A DNA stretch of 13,499 nt. Source: JAAEQD01 sp964521815. Lineage in GTDB: Bacteria; Zixibacteria; MSB-5A5; UBA10806; 4484-95. The translations under genes and the position numbers were made by a program. The notes under the pieces are model-generated. The model was not told where the DNA came from. It did no database searches and saw nothing but the letters and a program-made list of their open reading frames with translations. The stretch lies in NCBI GenBank assembly GCA_964521815.1, contig CAZFSN010000079.1, positions 1 through 13,499 of the forward strand, written 5' to 3'. How positions within the stretch are numbered: the stretch's first letter is position 1; every line of letters starts with the position of its first letter. Below, piece by piece: positions 1 to 6,950 of this stretch.

Positions 1-44
1 TATTCATCTGCTATCCCCGCCTTTCTGATATGGTCTTTATTCAT
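1..44 (-). CDS. Possible start of a further gene (3'-partial)
   Basis: An ATG at 44 opens a frame that runs off the window edge after 14 codons ('MNKDHIRKAGIADE'). GAAGG lies about 11 bases upstream, a little far. This is too short to identify. The interval 45-153 is AT-rich and could hold its leader and promoter. Confidence 0.3.
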   Translation of the reverse strand, partial: MNKDHIRKAGIADE

Positions 45-108
45 CAAAATCTATGCCTTCACTAAGAATTATTCTAACCCAAGCAACTACAATCAACTAA
101 TAAACTTA

Positions 109-137
109 TATATATAATTAAAAGTCCAACCAATCAA
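109..137 (-). promoter_or_regulatory. Candidate sigma-70-like promoter
   Basis: On the minus strand, TTGATT (137-132) and TATATA (114-109) are separated by 17 bases in the gap between the 70-residue ORF and the possible gene starting at 44. Each box matches consensus at about four of six positions. In such AT-rich DNA the match could be chance. Confidence 0.2.
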
Positions 138-138
138 G

Positions 139-167
139 TAATTGTTCAAAATATTAATAATTGTTCA
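139..167. repeat. Short direct repeat TAATTGTTCA, two copies
   Basis: The 10-base sequence occurs at 139-148 and 158-167, 19 bases start to start. It overlaps the end of the 70-residue ORF and lies just upstream of the candidate promoter. It could be a paired operator or chance in AT-rich DNA. Confidence 0.3.
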
Positions 168-366
168 TTCCTGAATCACTTGATTCTTGCCGAGAAACAG
201 CTGTTGCAATATCTATATTAAATAAGGAGTTTATGGTATGGTTTCTGGTAGTTTTTAATATCGGGTAAAATGTCGAGTTTCTGGAAAGTAGCAGCTTGAT
301 TAAACGGTAATTGTCTTTGATATAAGCCAAAGAAGCTAATTTCAGATTTAGTGATTTGCCGTACAT
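154..366 (-). CDS. Hypothetical protein (70 aa), unknown
   Basis: An ATG four bases after the acetyltransferase stop opens a 70-codon frame beginning 'MYGKSLNLKLASLAYIKDNY' and ending 'SSDSGMNNY'. It is basic in the first half and polar in the second, with no signal peptide, membrane helix or motif that I recognise. The position just after a stop suits an operon gene, but the only upstream purine stretch (GGAA) is weak. In a region full of gene fragments it could be another remnant or a chance frame. Confidence 0.3.
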   Translation of the reverse strand: MYGKSLNLKLASLAYIKDNYRLIKLLLSRNSTFYPILKTTRNHTINSLFNIDIATAVSRQESSDSGMNNY

Positions 367-370
367 TTAA

Positions 371-721
371 TCAATTCCGTTTTTTAATAACTTTAGCCGG
401 ATTACCAACGGCTACACTATAAGGGGGGATATCTTTGACAACCACGCTACCGGCCCCTATAATTGATTTTTCTCCTATATTTGCCATAACCACAGAATTC
501 TCACCGATAAAAACATTGTCGCCAATCGTTACGAATGAATAAACACCATCCTTCTCGAGTATGCCGACTTCCGGATCATCGAAATTATGCTGTCTTCCTC
601 CGGATAATATGCTTACTTTATTCCCAATCGCAACTTTATCACCAATATGAGCATAACCAATCAGGGTATAGACGCCTATCCCGAAATTTTTGCCGATTTT
701 GATTTTATGTTTAGAGATCAA
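371..721 (-). CDS. Hexapeptide-repeat (left-handed beta-helix) acetyltransferase, 5'-shortened
   Basis: Reads as hexapeptide repeats: 'IKIGKNFGIGVYTLIGYAHI' at the start, then 'SILSGGRQHNFDDPEVGI' (38-54) with the probable catalytic His45, 'IGDNVFIGENSVVMANIG' (67-83), 'IIGAGSVVVKDIPPYSVAVG' (87-106) and the family ending 'NPAKVIKKR'. It would transfer an acetyl group from acetyl-CoA to a sugar. At 116 residues it is clearly shorter than usual (about 180-220), and the only start in frame is a TTG at 721 without a convincing ribosome binding site. The frame is open further upstream and similarity seems to continue as 'LLFGTLIS', so homology begins before the TTG. The N-terminal part (membrane helix and 'LSLVPG' segment) is missing. 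It may be a non-expressed fragment or an active core. Confidence 0.75.
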   Translation of the reverse strand: MISKHKIKIGKNFGIGVYTLIGYAHIGDKVAIGNKVSILSGGRQHNFDDPEVGILEKDGVYSFVTIGDNVFIGENSVVMANIGEKSIIGAGSVVVKDIPPYSVAVGNPAKVIKKRN

Positions 722-786
722 TGTTCCGAATAATAGGATAAAATGCTGAAATAGTTTGTCTTCTCCCGGAGTCTCGATGTAAGCGA

Positions 787-945
787 TTAATCGCGCTTTC
801 TGACAACTTTTGCAGGATTTCCCACAGCCAATGAATATGACGGTATATCTCTCAACACAACACTTCCCGCCCCTATTATAGTTTTCTCTCTTATATTAGC
901 CATAACTATAGAATGATCTCCTACAACACTCTCATCCTGACCACA
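787..945 (-). pseudogene. C-terminal remnant of a hexapeptide-repeat acetyltransferase
   Basis: A frame of 52 codons after a stop (TGA at 946-948) reads 'DESVVGDHSIVMANI', 'KTIIGAGSVVLRDIPSYSLA' and 'VGNPAKVVRKRD', then TAA. It is a second copy of the C-terminus of the gene at 371-721 ('ENSVVMANIGEKSIIGAGSV' and following), with about 31 of 43 residues identical, and DNA similarity is visible by eye. There is no start codon in good context, and the catalytic His region and most of the beta-helix are missing. A nearby second frame contains 'NFDVV', which could be what remains of the 'HNFDDP' motif. It is a broken tandem copy. From 722 to 786 and 946 to 970 I see no separate feature. Confidence 0.82.
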
Positions 946-970
946 TCAAAGTTAAAATCCCTTAAAATAT

Positions 971-2092
971 TTACTTATTCCTTCTAATAATTGCATGTAA
1001 TTTAAATAACAATTTCTTTAACATAAACATTAAGGATAGCAATTTTACAGAGCAGCTGTTTTTTAGATTTTTTTTAAAGATGATAATATCAGAGGACGTA
1101 AAACTATCTGTTCCAAATCTTCTTTTGTATTGCGAATCACCTATTCCAAAATTTAATATTCTCGGTTTTTCGTATGCATATAAGTCTTCTATCATCTGAT
1201 AAAATAAAACTGTTCCAGGTGATAAATTAGAATATTTTTCGTTATATGCTATATTTGAATAATGAAATATATCTCTATGATGATAGCCAAGAACAAATGC
1301 CCATGGCTCATCCTCGGCTATGAGTAAGTATGAGCGAAAAAGTTTATTTTTTGCTAAGGATTTATATAATTCATTTTTCTCTTTTGAAAATATATGGCTT
1401 TTTTCATCTGTATTAGATTTCCATGAATTGTTAATAACATATTTACCAGATTCTATAAAGTGGTCTATTTGAGAAGTCTCCGTGATACGTTCTAGTCGTA
1501 ATTTGCCTTCGGATACTTCAAGAGCAATTCGACACTGTCTTTTTAAATTGTATCTTTCTTTTTTATTGAAATTCAATAAATATTCATCAAAAGTATCATT
1601 AAATTTAATGAACGTAAATTTGCTTGGCTCTCTCTCAACAAAATGAATATACTTTTTTAAGTAGTGTATTCTTTTGAAAAAAGAATTTTCTTCTTGTAAA
1701 CATTTAAAAAAGATAGCCTCTAATTTGGGATATCTACTAAATAACTGTTGGAATATTTCATCATATTTCTCTGCGGTCGCATCTCCAATTGGTTCCCCGC
1801 CCATAACGTAAGCACAAGCAAATTTATATGAAAATATATTTATCCTTTTAATTGAAAATGCTATTTTCTTATCATTAAGTTCAAACGGTATAATTGATTC
1901 TACAATATTAGAATCAGATTCGGATATACCTAATAAGTATTTACTCGGATCAAGGCTCTGAACAGCATCAAACCAAAAAGGAGAAGAATACAAAGCATAA
2001 GGGCTATTATGTGACTGAAGCATTATATTCCAATCATTAAGTAACTTCTGTTGTATAGATACATTGGTTGAAGTAATTATTGCGGTTTTCAT
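971..2092 (-). CDS. BioF2/FemAB-like acyltransferase (GNAT, Acetyltransf_6 type)
   Basis: A 373-residue protein with two GNAT-like lobes. The second lobe carries the family's recognisable elements: 'FNKKERYNLKRQ' (175-186), 'SYLLIAEDEPWAFVLGY' (254-270), 'LSPGTVLFYQMIEDLY' (290-305) and 'LNFGIGDSQYKRRFGT' (313-328). This is the pattern of BioF2-like/CelD proteins, related to FemAB aminoacyltransferases, found in exopolysaccharide clusters. The C-terminal 30 residues are hydrophobic and very basic ('MFMLKKLLFKLHAIIRRNK'), suggesting membrane contact. The likely role is N- or O-acylation of a polysaccharide precursor. The ATG at 2092 starts 42 bases after the upstream stop, with only a weak ribosome binding site. 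It is among the most AT-rich genes in the window. Substrate unknown. Confidence 0.82.
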   Translation of the reverse strand: MKTAIITSTNVSIQQKLLNDWNIMLQSHNSPYALYSSPFWFDAVQSLDPSKYLLGISESDSNIVESIIPFELNDKKIAFSIKRINIFSYKFACAYVMGGEPIGDATAEKYDEIFQQLFSRYPKLEAIFFKCLQEENSFFKRIHYLKKYIHFVEREPSKFTFIKFNDTFDEYLLNFNKKERYNLKRQCRIALEVSEGKLRLERITETSQIDHFIESGKYVINNSWKSNTDEKSHIFSKEKNELYKSLAKNKLFRSYLLIAEDEPWAFVLGYHHRDIFHYSNIAYNEKYSNLSPGTVLFYQMIEDLYAYEKPRILNFGIGDSQYKRRFGTDSFTSSDIIIFKKNLKNSCSVKLLSLMFMLKKLLFKLHAIIRRNK

Positions 2093-2134
2093 CTTCTATT
2101 ATTTAAATTTCTATCAAAGGATAATTATATAATT

Positions 2135-2749
2135 TCATTTTCTTATTTCAAAATTCCAGATATTGAATATTTTCACTTTAGTACTCTTATGTTTGAAACC
2201 CGCTTTAATATTACTTCTACTCGACGATTCATTACCTAAAACGACATTTCCAATAATATTGAATTCATGAAATTTATTTCTACTGAGTATCTCCTGGAAT
2301 AAATTTTCAAGAAGTATAGTAAAATAATTGTGTCCTCTAAAATCAGGAAGAATAAAACAATCACGTATAAGAATATTATGTTGATCTTTTATTGCATCCT
2401 GAAGTGGTTCTACCCAGCATAAACCAATCAATAAATCAGAAGTATTCCTTCCTATTATACAAAAACAGCCATTTTCAAAATCCTTTTTCATCCTTCGCAG
2501 TAGATTTTCGCCCTCAAAAGAATATAATGACTCTAAATCTGTTTGAGTTAATTGTTCAAAACGATCAATGGCTTCACTTTTTAAGTCAGTAGTAATTTTC
2601 TTGGTTTGAGATATATCACAACTACTTTTCACATAAACATATTTAATACTTATTCCAATTTTTGGAATAATAAACACTGTAAATACATACCATGCTGTTT
2701 TAATATATCCATGTTTTCGAATTCGTTGTTTTAACGACTTTGGAATCAT
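2135..2749 (-). CDS. GNAT-family acetyltransferase-like protein
   Basis: A 204-residue protein with a basic N-terminus followed by a hydrophobic stretch (about 18-35), then a GNAT-like domain. 'DCFILPDFRGHNYFTILL' (130-147) corresponds to motif A, the acetyl-CoA pyrophosphate loop, here as 'RGHNY' in place of the canonical R/QxxGxG/A. 'GNESSSRSNIKAGFK' (172-186) matches motif B, where an Asn and an aromatic residue after Gly are typical. The ATG at 2749 has AGGTGA in front of it. It probably transfers an acyl group to an amino-sugar or similar cluster product, but the altered motif A lowers certainty. It is strongly AT-rich and lies between gene remnants, consistent with recent gain. Confidence 0.68.
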   Translation of the reverse strand: MIPKSLKQRIRKHGYIKTAWYVFTVFIIPKIGISIKYVYVKSSCDISQTKKITTDLKSEAIDRFEQLTQTDLESLYSFEGENLLRRMKKDFENGCFCIIGRNTSDLLIGLCWVEPLQDAIKDQHNILIRDCFILPDFRGHNYFTILLENLFQEILSRNKFHEFNIIGNVVLGNESSSRSNIKAGFKHKSTKVKIFNIWNFEIRK

Positions 2750-2781
2750 AAAATCACCTATGAATAACTAAACTTGCTACT

Positions 2782-2988
2782 TTAACTGATAAACATCTCA
2801 TAAAGTTCTTCGTACTTTTTTACAATGACTTTTTAATCAAAATGTTTATGAGCATACGTATTTCCAGCTTTGGCAAGTTTTATTCTTAGGTCATTATCAT
2901 CTATCTGAGTTTTCCCTTTCAACATCTAAACAATACAAAAGTCTTATCGAATTGTCAATAATTTTCTCTTTGCCTGTGTTCAGTTTCA
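2782..2988 (-). pseudogene. Decayed C-terminal tail of a GT4 glycosyltransferase
   Basis: Two frames together resemble the end of a GT4 protein. The first reads 'KLNTGKEKIIDNSIRLL' and runs into a stop at 2897-2899. The second, shifted by one base, reads 'DDNDLRIKLAKAGNTYAHKH', then 'FD', an in-frame TAA at 2833-2835, then 'KVIVKKYEELYEMFIS' and a final stop at 2782-2784. GT4 proteins usually end with a helix like 'LRxxLAxAGxxYxxxxFxW', followed by 'KYEELY', so the internal TAA falls where a Trp-like codon is expected. One frameshift plus one nonsense codon, and loss of everything upstream, make it non-functional. It lies between the acyltransferase stub and the GNAT gene. From 2750 to 2781 there is only the ribosome binding region (AGGTGA) of the GNAT gene. 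Confidence 0.68.
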
Positions 2989-3141
2989 TCAAAGCCCTGG
3001 AACCAAGCTCAATATCTGTAATCCGAAGTGAAATAATTCATCGGTTTTAAATATATTAGTGGCAATTAAAGATAATGCTGCCAACAGACTTACTGATATA
3101 AACGATACGAACCAAATCAAAGGAATCAACAGCTTTTTCAT
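2989..3141 (-). pseudogene. N-terminal stub of a hexapeptide-repeat acyltransferase (50 aa)
   Basis: The frame starts with ATG overlapping the GT4 stop (ATGA), has a strong ribosome binding site, and reads 'MKKLLIPLIWFVSFISVSLL' as a membrane helix, then 'ELFHFGLQILSLVPG', then 'L' and a stop. From memory of the family, a helix followed by an F-x-FG-x-Q-x-LSLVPG segment is the start of membrane-associated acyltransferases. In these a left-handed beta-helix with 'QHNFDDP' and 'GNPAKV' motifs follows. Here the beta-helix is absent and the sequence turns into a GT4 tail remnant. The missing part resembles the protein encoded at 371-721, about 2.3 kb downstream. The assignment is an inference from a short segment; an unrelated small membrane peptide is the alternative. 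Confidence 0.6.
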
Positions 3142-4283
3142 TTTATCTCCTTGGCATATTGTTTCTGGTAATAATTGGTATAAATATCCTCATGGCGGAT
3201 AATGGCGTTTTTCAAAGCATAATGATCAGAAGCGAAAGATTTGGCGGCATCGCCAATGCTAATTCTTAAAGCTTCATTAGATATCAATTGGCTTATCTTA
3301 TCGCAAAATTCATCCAGATTATCAGCCTGAAATACAAGTCCCCCCACACCACCGATAGCTTCGGCATTCCCGCCTACATCAGATACGACAGAAGGAATGC
3401 CGGCGGCCATATATTCAATAATGGAATTAGACAGACTTTCTGATTTTGAACAAAGTACGCCAATATCCATACTTGCTAAATAGGGTAGAACATCAGTTTG
3501 TTGACCGGCAAGAATAACCTTTTCTTTCAATTCATAATCGTTAATAAGATTTTCAATAAGTGGTCTTTCTTCGCCTTCACCAATGATTAAAAACATAGTA
3601 AGGGGATAACGTTTCGTGATTTGGGCAGCCATTTTAACGAACAGTATCAAATTTTTTACGGGCCTCAAATTTGCTACTATGCCAATGAGGATTTGATCCT
3701 CTGTAAGGCCAAGTGTTTTACGAGTATTTTCGCGATATCTGCCGGTAAGACTAATAAATTTATCCATAATCAATCCATTATGAATAACATGAATCTTTTG
3801 TTCACTTACTTTCTCAGATTGAGCGACATATTTAGCATTTATATGAGAATTTGATATGTACAATGTCGTCATAAATCTGAAAATTTTAAGTAATAAGAGC
3901 CAAAACAAGCTATGCCAATAACCGCGCCCGTAATTCCTTCTGCTTGAAATTATTACCTTAATTCCGGAAAGATACGCGGCGATAGTCCCGAAAAAATTGC
4001 CGTCTCTGAAGAAAGTTTGTACAATCTTGATATTATTATGTCTACAATATTTTTTAAATTTGGTAATTGCCGGCATTAAATGGGTTAATCTAAAAGATTT
4101 CATATCAAGTATCAAAACAGGAAATTCGTGGTTTGTATTTTGTAGCCACTCGGAATTTCTTAGACAAATAAGATGCGGCTTAAACTTGCTTTTATCCAGA
4201 TTTTGGATAAGTAACAACAATTGTTTTTCAGTGCCCGCGGCGGGTTTAAAGATAGTATCTATTACATAGGCAAGGTGTATCAT
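3138..4283 (-). CDS. Glycosyltransferase, family GT4
   Basis: A complete 381-residue GT-B enzyme. The N-domain has 'AGTEKQLLLLIQNL' (16-29) and 'ISSRRNYGRG' (112-121). The C-domain has 'IHNG' (167-170), 'GIVANLRPVKN' (201-211), 'IIGEGEERP' (233-241) and the EX7E motif 'ESLSNSIIE' (E282 and E290), followed by 'DVGGNAEAI'. These are the donor-binding elements of retaining GT4 enzymes. It starts with ATGA overlapping the truncated paralog upstream, and its own stop overlaps the next ATG in the same way, so it sits in a tightly coupled chain. It is richer in AT than the GT4 at 4632-5744 and is more closely related to the truncated copy. Specificity is unknown. Confidence 0.92.
   Translation of the reverse strand: MIHLAYVIDTIFKPAAGTEKQLLLLIQNLDKSKFKPHLICLRNSEWLQNTNHEFPVLILDMKSFRLTHLMPAITKFKKYCRHNNIKIVQTFFRDGNFFGTIAAYLSGIKVIISSRRNYGRGYWHSLFWLLLLKIFRFMTTLYISNSHINAKYVAQSEKVSEQKIHVIHNGLIMDKFISLTGRYRENTRKTLGLTEDQILIGIVANLRPVKNLILFVKMAAQITKRYPLTMFLIIGEGEERPLIENLINDYELKEKVILAGQQTDVLPYLASMDIGVLCSKSESLSNSIIEYMAAGIPSVVSDVGGNAEAIGGVGGLVFQADNLDEFCDKISQLISNEALRISIGDAAKSFASDHYALKNAIIRHEDIYTNYYQKQYAKEIK
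3145..3152 (-). promoter_or_regulatory. Strong ribosome binding site in front of a broken acyltransferase gene
   Basis: AAGGAGAT sits just before the ATG at 3141, within the last codons of the GT4 gene. It is among the best Shine-Dalgarno sequences in the window, yet the frame it serves is only 50 codons long. This supports the view that a full gene once started here. Confidence 0.55.
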
Positions 4284-4630
4284 GTATTTTCCCCCCTGCA
4301 AATTATATAAAAAAAGTTAATATATATCAATGGATTTTGCATATTGCCTTCGATAAAAAATGTCTGGACAATATCAAATTTTTCACTTTTATGAAGCCGA
4401 TTAAATTGTCTGATAAAACTCACGAAGCTAAAGCTCAATAGTTTCCTAAAATTAAATATAAATACCGGAAAATCGAATGATTGAGATTTTAGCCACGGAG
4501 AATCTCTCAGGCAGATAAGGCAGGGCGTAAATCGCTTTCTATCCAGATTATTCAACAACATCAGCAATTGCTGTTCTGTGCCCGCGGACGGGCTATCGAT
4601 AGTATCTATGATATACGCGATCTTAATCAT
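4280..4630 (-). pseudogene. Truncated GT4 glycosyltransferase (N-terminal third only)
   Basis: A 116-residue ORF whose first 96 residues align without gaps to the N-terminus of the intact GT4 immediately downstream. Shared pieces are 'AGTE-QLL', 'LICLR-S-WL' and 'IVQTFF--GN'; I count about 44 identities in 96 (roughly 46%). After 'GN' the similarity stops and 20 unrelated residues lead to the stop. The C-terminal domain with the donor site and EX7E is entirely missing, so it cannot work as a GT4. The start is one base after the previous stop, and its own stop overlaps the next ATG as ATGA. Because the two copies differ by over half, the duplication is old; the truncation is a separate event. 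An alternative is that it survives as an N-domain-only protein, but I consider that unlikely. Confidence 0.8.
4291..4297 (-). promoter_or_regulatory. Ribosome binding site that sets the start of the downstream GT4
   Basis: AGGGGGG lies 7 bases before the ATG at 4283, inside the 3' end of the truncated GT4. It favours this ATG over the in-frame TTG at 4301, which would place the site within the coding region. Confidence 0.6.
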
Positions 4631-4631
4631 T

Positions 4632-5744
4632 TTACAAAACGCTTTTATATACGTCGTAAAGCAGTTCGGCCTGCCGCTTGAATGAAAATTTTTCTATGAT
4701 AATGTCATAACCGGTTTGTCCGAATCGATTCCTCAACATTTTATCCTCAGCCAGTTTCAAAATTTTTTCCGTCAACTTGACTGGATCCCCGGCGGGCGTC
4801 AAAAATCCGCTGACGCCATCCTCGATAAGCTCCGGCACGCCGCCGACCGCCGTCGCCGCTATCGGGATTTTGAAAGCCATTGCCTCCAGAACGATATTTG
4901 GCAAACCTTCGGAAAATGACGGATTGACCAGAATATCGCTGCCTTTGAGACAGCTTAAAAAGTCTTTTTCGAAACCCGGACATATCACTTTATCACCGAT
5001 TCCCAGGCCGTCTATCATATTTCTGATTACCGGTAAATCGGGGCCATCTCCGTAAAGCAAGAACCGCAGGCGGGGATTTTTTGTCAGGGCAATAGCCGCC
5101 GCCTGCACTAAAATTTTCTGTCCTTTTTCGGCGCTGAAACGTCCGCCTGCCAGGCAGATAATAGAATCCTGAGGCAGACTGAATCTCGCTCGCAGATCAG
5201 CCGCTGTCACCTGCTTGAAATACGCGGGATCGACAGCATTGTAAGCTACGGCTATTTTTTTCGCGGGTATCAATAGCCAAACGAGCCTGCGTTTCTGTTC
5301 CTGTGATACCGCCACGATTCGATCAGCGAACCGAATAATTATTTTATCCAGAGTATGAAACGATTTTATTTTCAGGTTTTCCGAGGTCCAGCCTCTGGAA
5401 AAAGCCAGCCATTTGGTCTGCATGCCCAGAGTAGCCAGAAAACCGATCAGATGAGTTCTATAGTCATGAGTGCACAGGATTTTTATGTCATTATCTCCAA
5501 GGTATTTTCTCACGCTTTTCACGGCGCCGAAATCGTAAGCGTTTTTAACCGAAAAAGTGTGAGTAGGTATTTTATCCTTATCGATAACCTGTATGAATTC
5601 GGGAATATTGCCGTTCTCGGTAAATGAGCACACCGTTATCCGGAAATCCGAATTTTGAGCCAGCCGCGCGTGCAGGTGAAGCTGGCGTTCGGGGCCGCCA
5701 TAGAAATTTGAGGCTCGAAGGTGAATTACCCGGCAATCACTCAT
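4632..5744 (-). CDS. Glycosyltransferase, family GT4
   Basis: A 370-residue GT-B retaining glycosyltransferase. The N-domain begins with 'VIHLRASNFYGGPERQL' (6-22), including the glycine loop. The C-domain shows 'GGRFSAEKG' (200-208), 'YGDGPDLP' (231-238) and the EX7E motif 'EGLPNIVLE' (E279 and E287), which binds the donor nucleotide-sugar. 'GVPELIEDGVSGFL' follows. I chose the ATG at 5744 over an upstream TTG at 5783 because the family N-terminus begins there and GGAAAG precedes it; the ATG overlaps the GT2 stop by 8 bases. The 3' end is one base before the start of the truncated GT4. It is the last gene with the higher-GC composition of the right-hand cluster. Sugar specificity is unknown. 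Confidence 0.93.
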   Translation of the reverse strand: MSDCRVIHLRASNFYGGPERQLHLHARLAQNSDFRITVCSFTENGNIPEFIQVIDKDKIPTHTFSVKNAYDFGAVKSVRKYLGDNDIKILCTHDYRTHLIGFLATLGMQTKWLAFSRGWTSENLKIKSFHTLDKIIIRFADRIVAVSQEQKRRLVWLLIPAKKIAVAYNAVDPAYFKQVTAADLRARFSLPQDSIICLAGGRFSAEKGQKILVQAAAIALTKNPRLRFLLYGDGPDLPVIRNMIDGLGIGDKVICPGFEKDFLSCLKGSDILVNPSFSEGLPNIVLEAMAFKIPIAATAVGGVPELIEDGVSGFLTPAGDPVKLTEKILKLAEDKMLRNRFGQTGYDIIIEKFSFKRQAELLYDVYKSVL

Positions 5745-6921
5745 CGATTTTTCTTTCCGTTCTTTTCCAGCTGTGACGGCCAATAGTCAATAAAGCTTTA
5801 ATCTGAAGCAACAGAAACCAGAACCCGTAGCGGGGAATATATAAAAGCGATTTTAACGCCGCTTTCTTATTGGAGATAAATATGATGCCGCTTAATAAAT
5901 ATAAGATTAAAAGTAATATTAACAGTAATCCCCATAAGGCGAAAATATAATTAAAACCGCCCGAGGCGAAAAGCCCCAGGACTATGGCTATGCAGGCGAT
6001 ATATATCAGAAGCGGTCGGCTCAGAAGTAAAAACGAGAGTCCTAACTCGACCAGATCGAATCTCGCGTTTTTGAAACCCATCTTGAAAAGCGGCCACATT
6101 TTATTTTTTATGAGTTCGAATGTGCCGGAAGCCCAGCGCGTTTTTTGGCTATATGATTGATCCAGCGACGACGTTGCCGGCGCGAACACCAGGCTTTCCG
6201 TGTTGAAATCTATTCTGAATCCTTCAACCAGAAGGTTTACCGCGTATTCGACATCCTCGGTAATAGAATGCGATTCCCAGGGGTGGTTTTTTAACAGGCC
6301 GCTTTTGATCGCCATGCCGGTACCGCGAAGAAGAATCGGTAATTTAAGTATCGATCTTGGTCTGTAAAAGAAAAGGTTTTCGACAATATTGGCCATCTTC
6401 TGCAAATATGACAAAGCGGTATTCTGTTCGACCGAGAAACCATAGTATAGCTGAACCGCTTCCGCCCCGCTTTCAAGCGATCTGGCCATCTCCTTGAGCA
6501 TGTTGGATTCAACTATCGTATCCGCGTCCACAATTGCCACCGCGCTAAACCGATCGAGGTCGAATTGATTGATTGCCCATTCCAGGGCGTAGCCCTTACC
6601 CCTATTTGCTTCGTCGGTTCTTTCCAGGACCGTGACCCCATACTCCCGGGCAATCGCCGCCGTAGAATCGGTACAATTATCGGCGATTACGGTAATATCC
6701 GCGCGGCCAATTTTATCCAATCTTTGTAAACTTTCCAGAGTCCGGCGAATGACATCTTTCTCATTATGAGCGGGCACTAAAATCAGAAAATCATAGTCGG
6801 GAACAGATTCGACATACTGTTGTTCGCCGACTAAACCTACAAATAATAAAAAATACAAATAAATGACCGCCAATGACAGGCCCAGAAGCATAATTAGCGC
6901 TATAATGCCAAAAATAATCAT
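5737..6921 (-). CDS. Membrane glycosyltransferase, family GT2
   Basis: A 394-residue GT-A fold glycosyltransferase with an N-terminal membrane helix (about residues 2-30), a cytoplasmic catalytic domain and roughly three C-terminal helices (about 293-318, 325-350 and 362-382). The nucleotide-sugar site starts at 'LVPAHNE' (48-54). The catalytic signatures are 'DNCTD' (81-85), the 'DAD' metal-binding motif (132-134), 'TED' (221-223) and 'QKTRW' (259-263). The last two are the D..QxxRW pattern of processive or cellulose-synthase-like GT2 enzymes. Length and topology match the BcsA/NodC-like or N-glycosyltransferase group, so it adds sugars at the inner membrane. The 3' end overlaps the next gene by 8 bases (ATGAGTGA). 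Donor and linkage are unknown. Confidence 0.92.
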   Translation of the reverse strand: MIIFGIIALIMLLGLSLAVIYLYFLLFVGLVGEQQYVESVPDYDFLILVPAHNEKDVIRRTLESLQRLDKIGRADITVIADNCTDSTAAIAREYGVTVLERTDEANRGKGYALEWAINQFDLDRFSAVAIVDADTIVESNMLKEMARSLESGAEAVQLYYGFSVEQNTALSYLQKMANIVENLFFYRPRSILKLPILLRGTGMAIKSGLLKNHPWESHSITEDVEYAVNLLVEGFRIDFNTESLVFAPATSSLDQSYSQKTRWASGTFELIKNKMWPLFKMGFKNARFDLVELGLSFLLLSRPLLIYIACIAIVLGLFASGGFNYIFALWGLLLILLLILYLLSGIIFISNKKAALKSLLYIPRYGFWFLLLQIKALLTIGRHSWKRTERKIDE

Positions 6922-6950
6922 TTTCTACTAACCGATCCTCGCATCCTCTA

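Noticed and set aside
4716..5055. Several overlapping frames on both strands in the GT4 gene at 4632-5744
   Set aside because: They overlap the EX7E and donor-site region of a well-supported glycosyltransferase and read as low-complexity Arg/Gly/Ser-rich shadows.
5745..5783. TTG-initiated extension of the GT4 gene, overlapping the GT2 end by 47 bases
   Set aside because: The ATG at 5744 matches the family N-terminus, has a nearby GGAAAG and gives a normal 8-base overlap.
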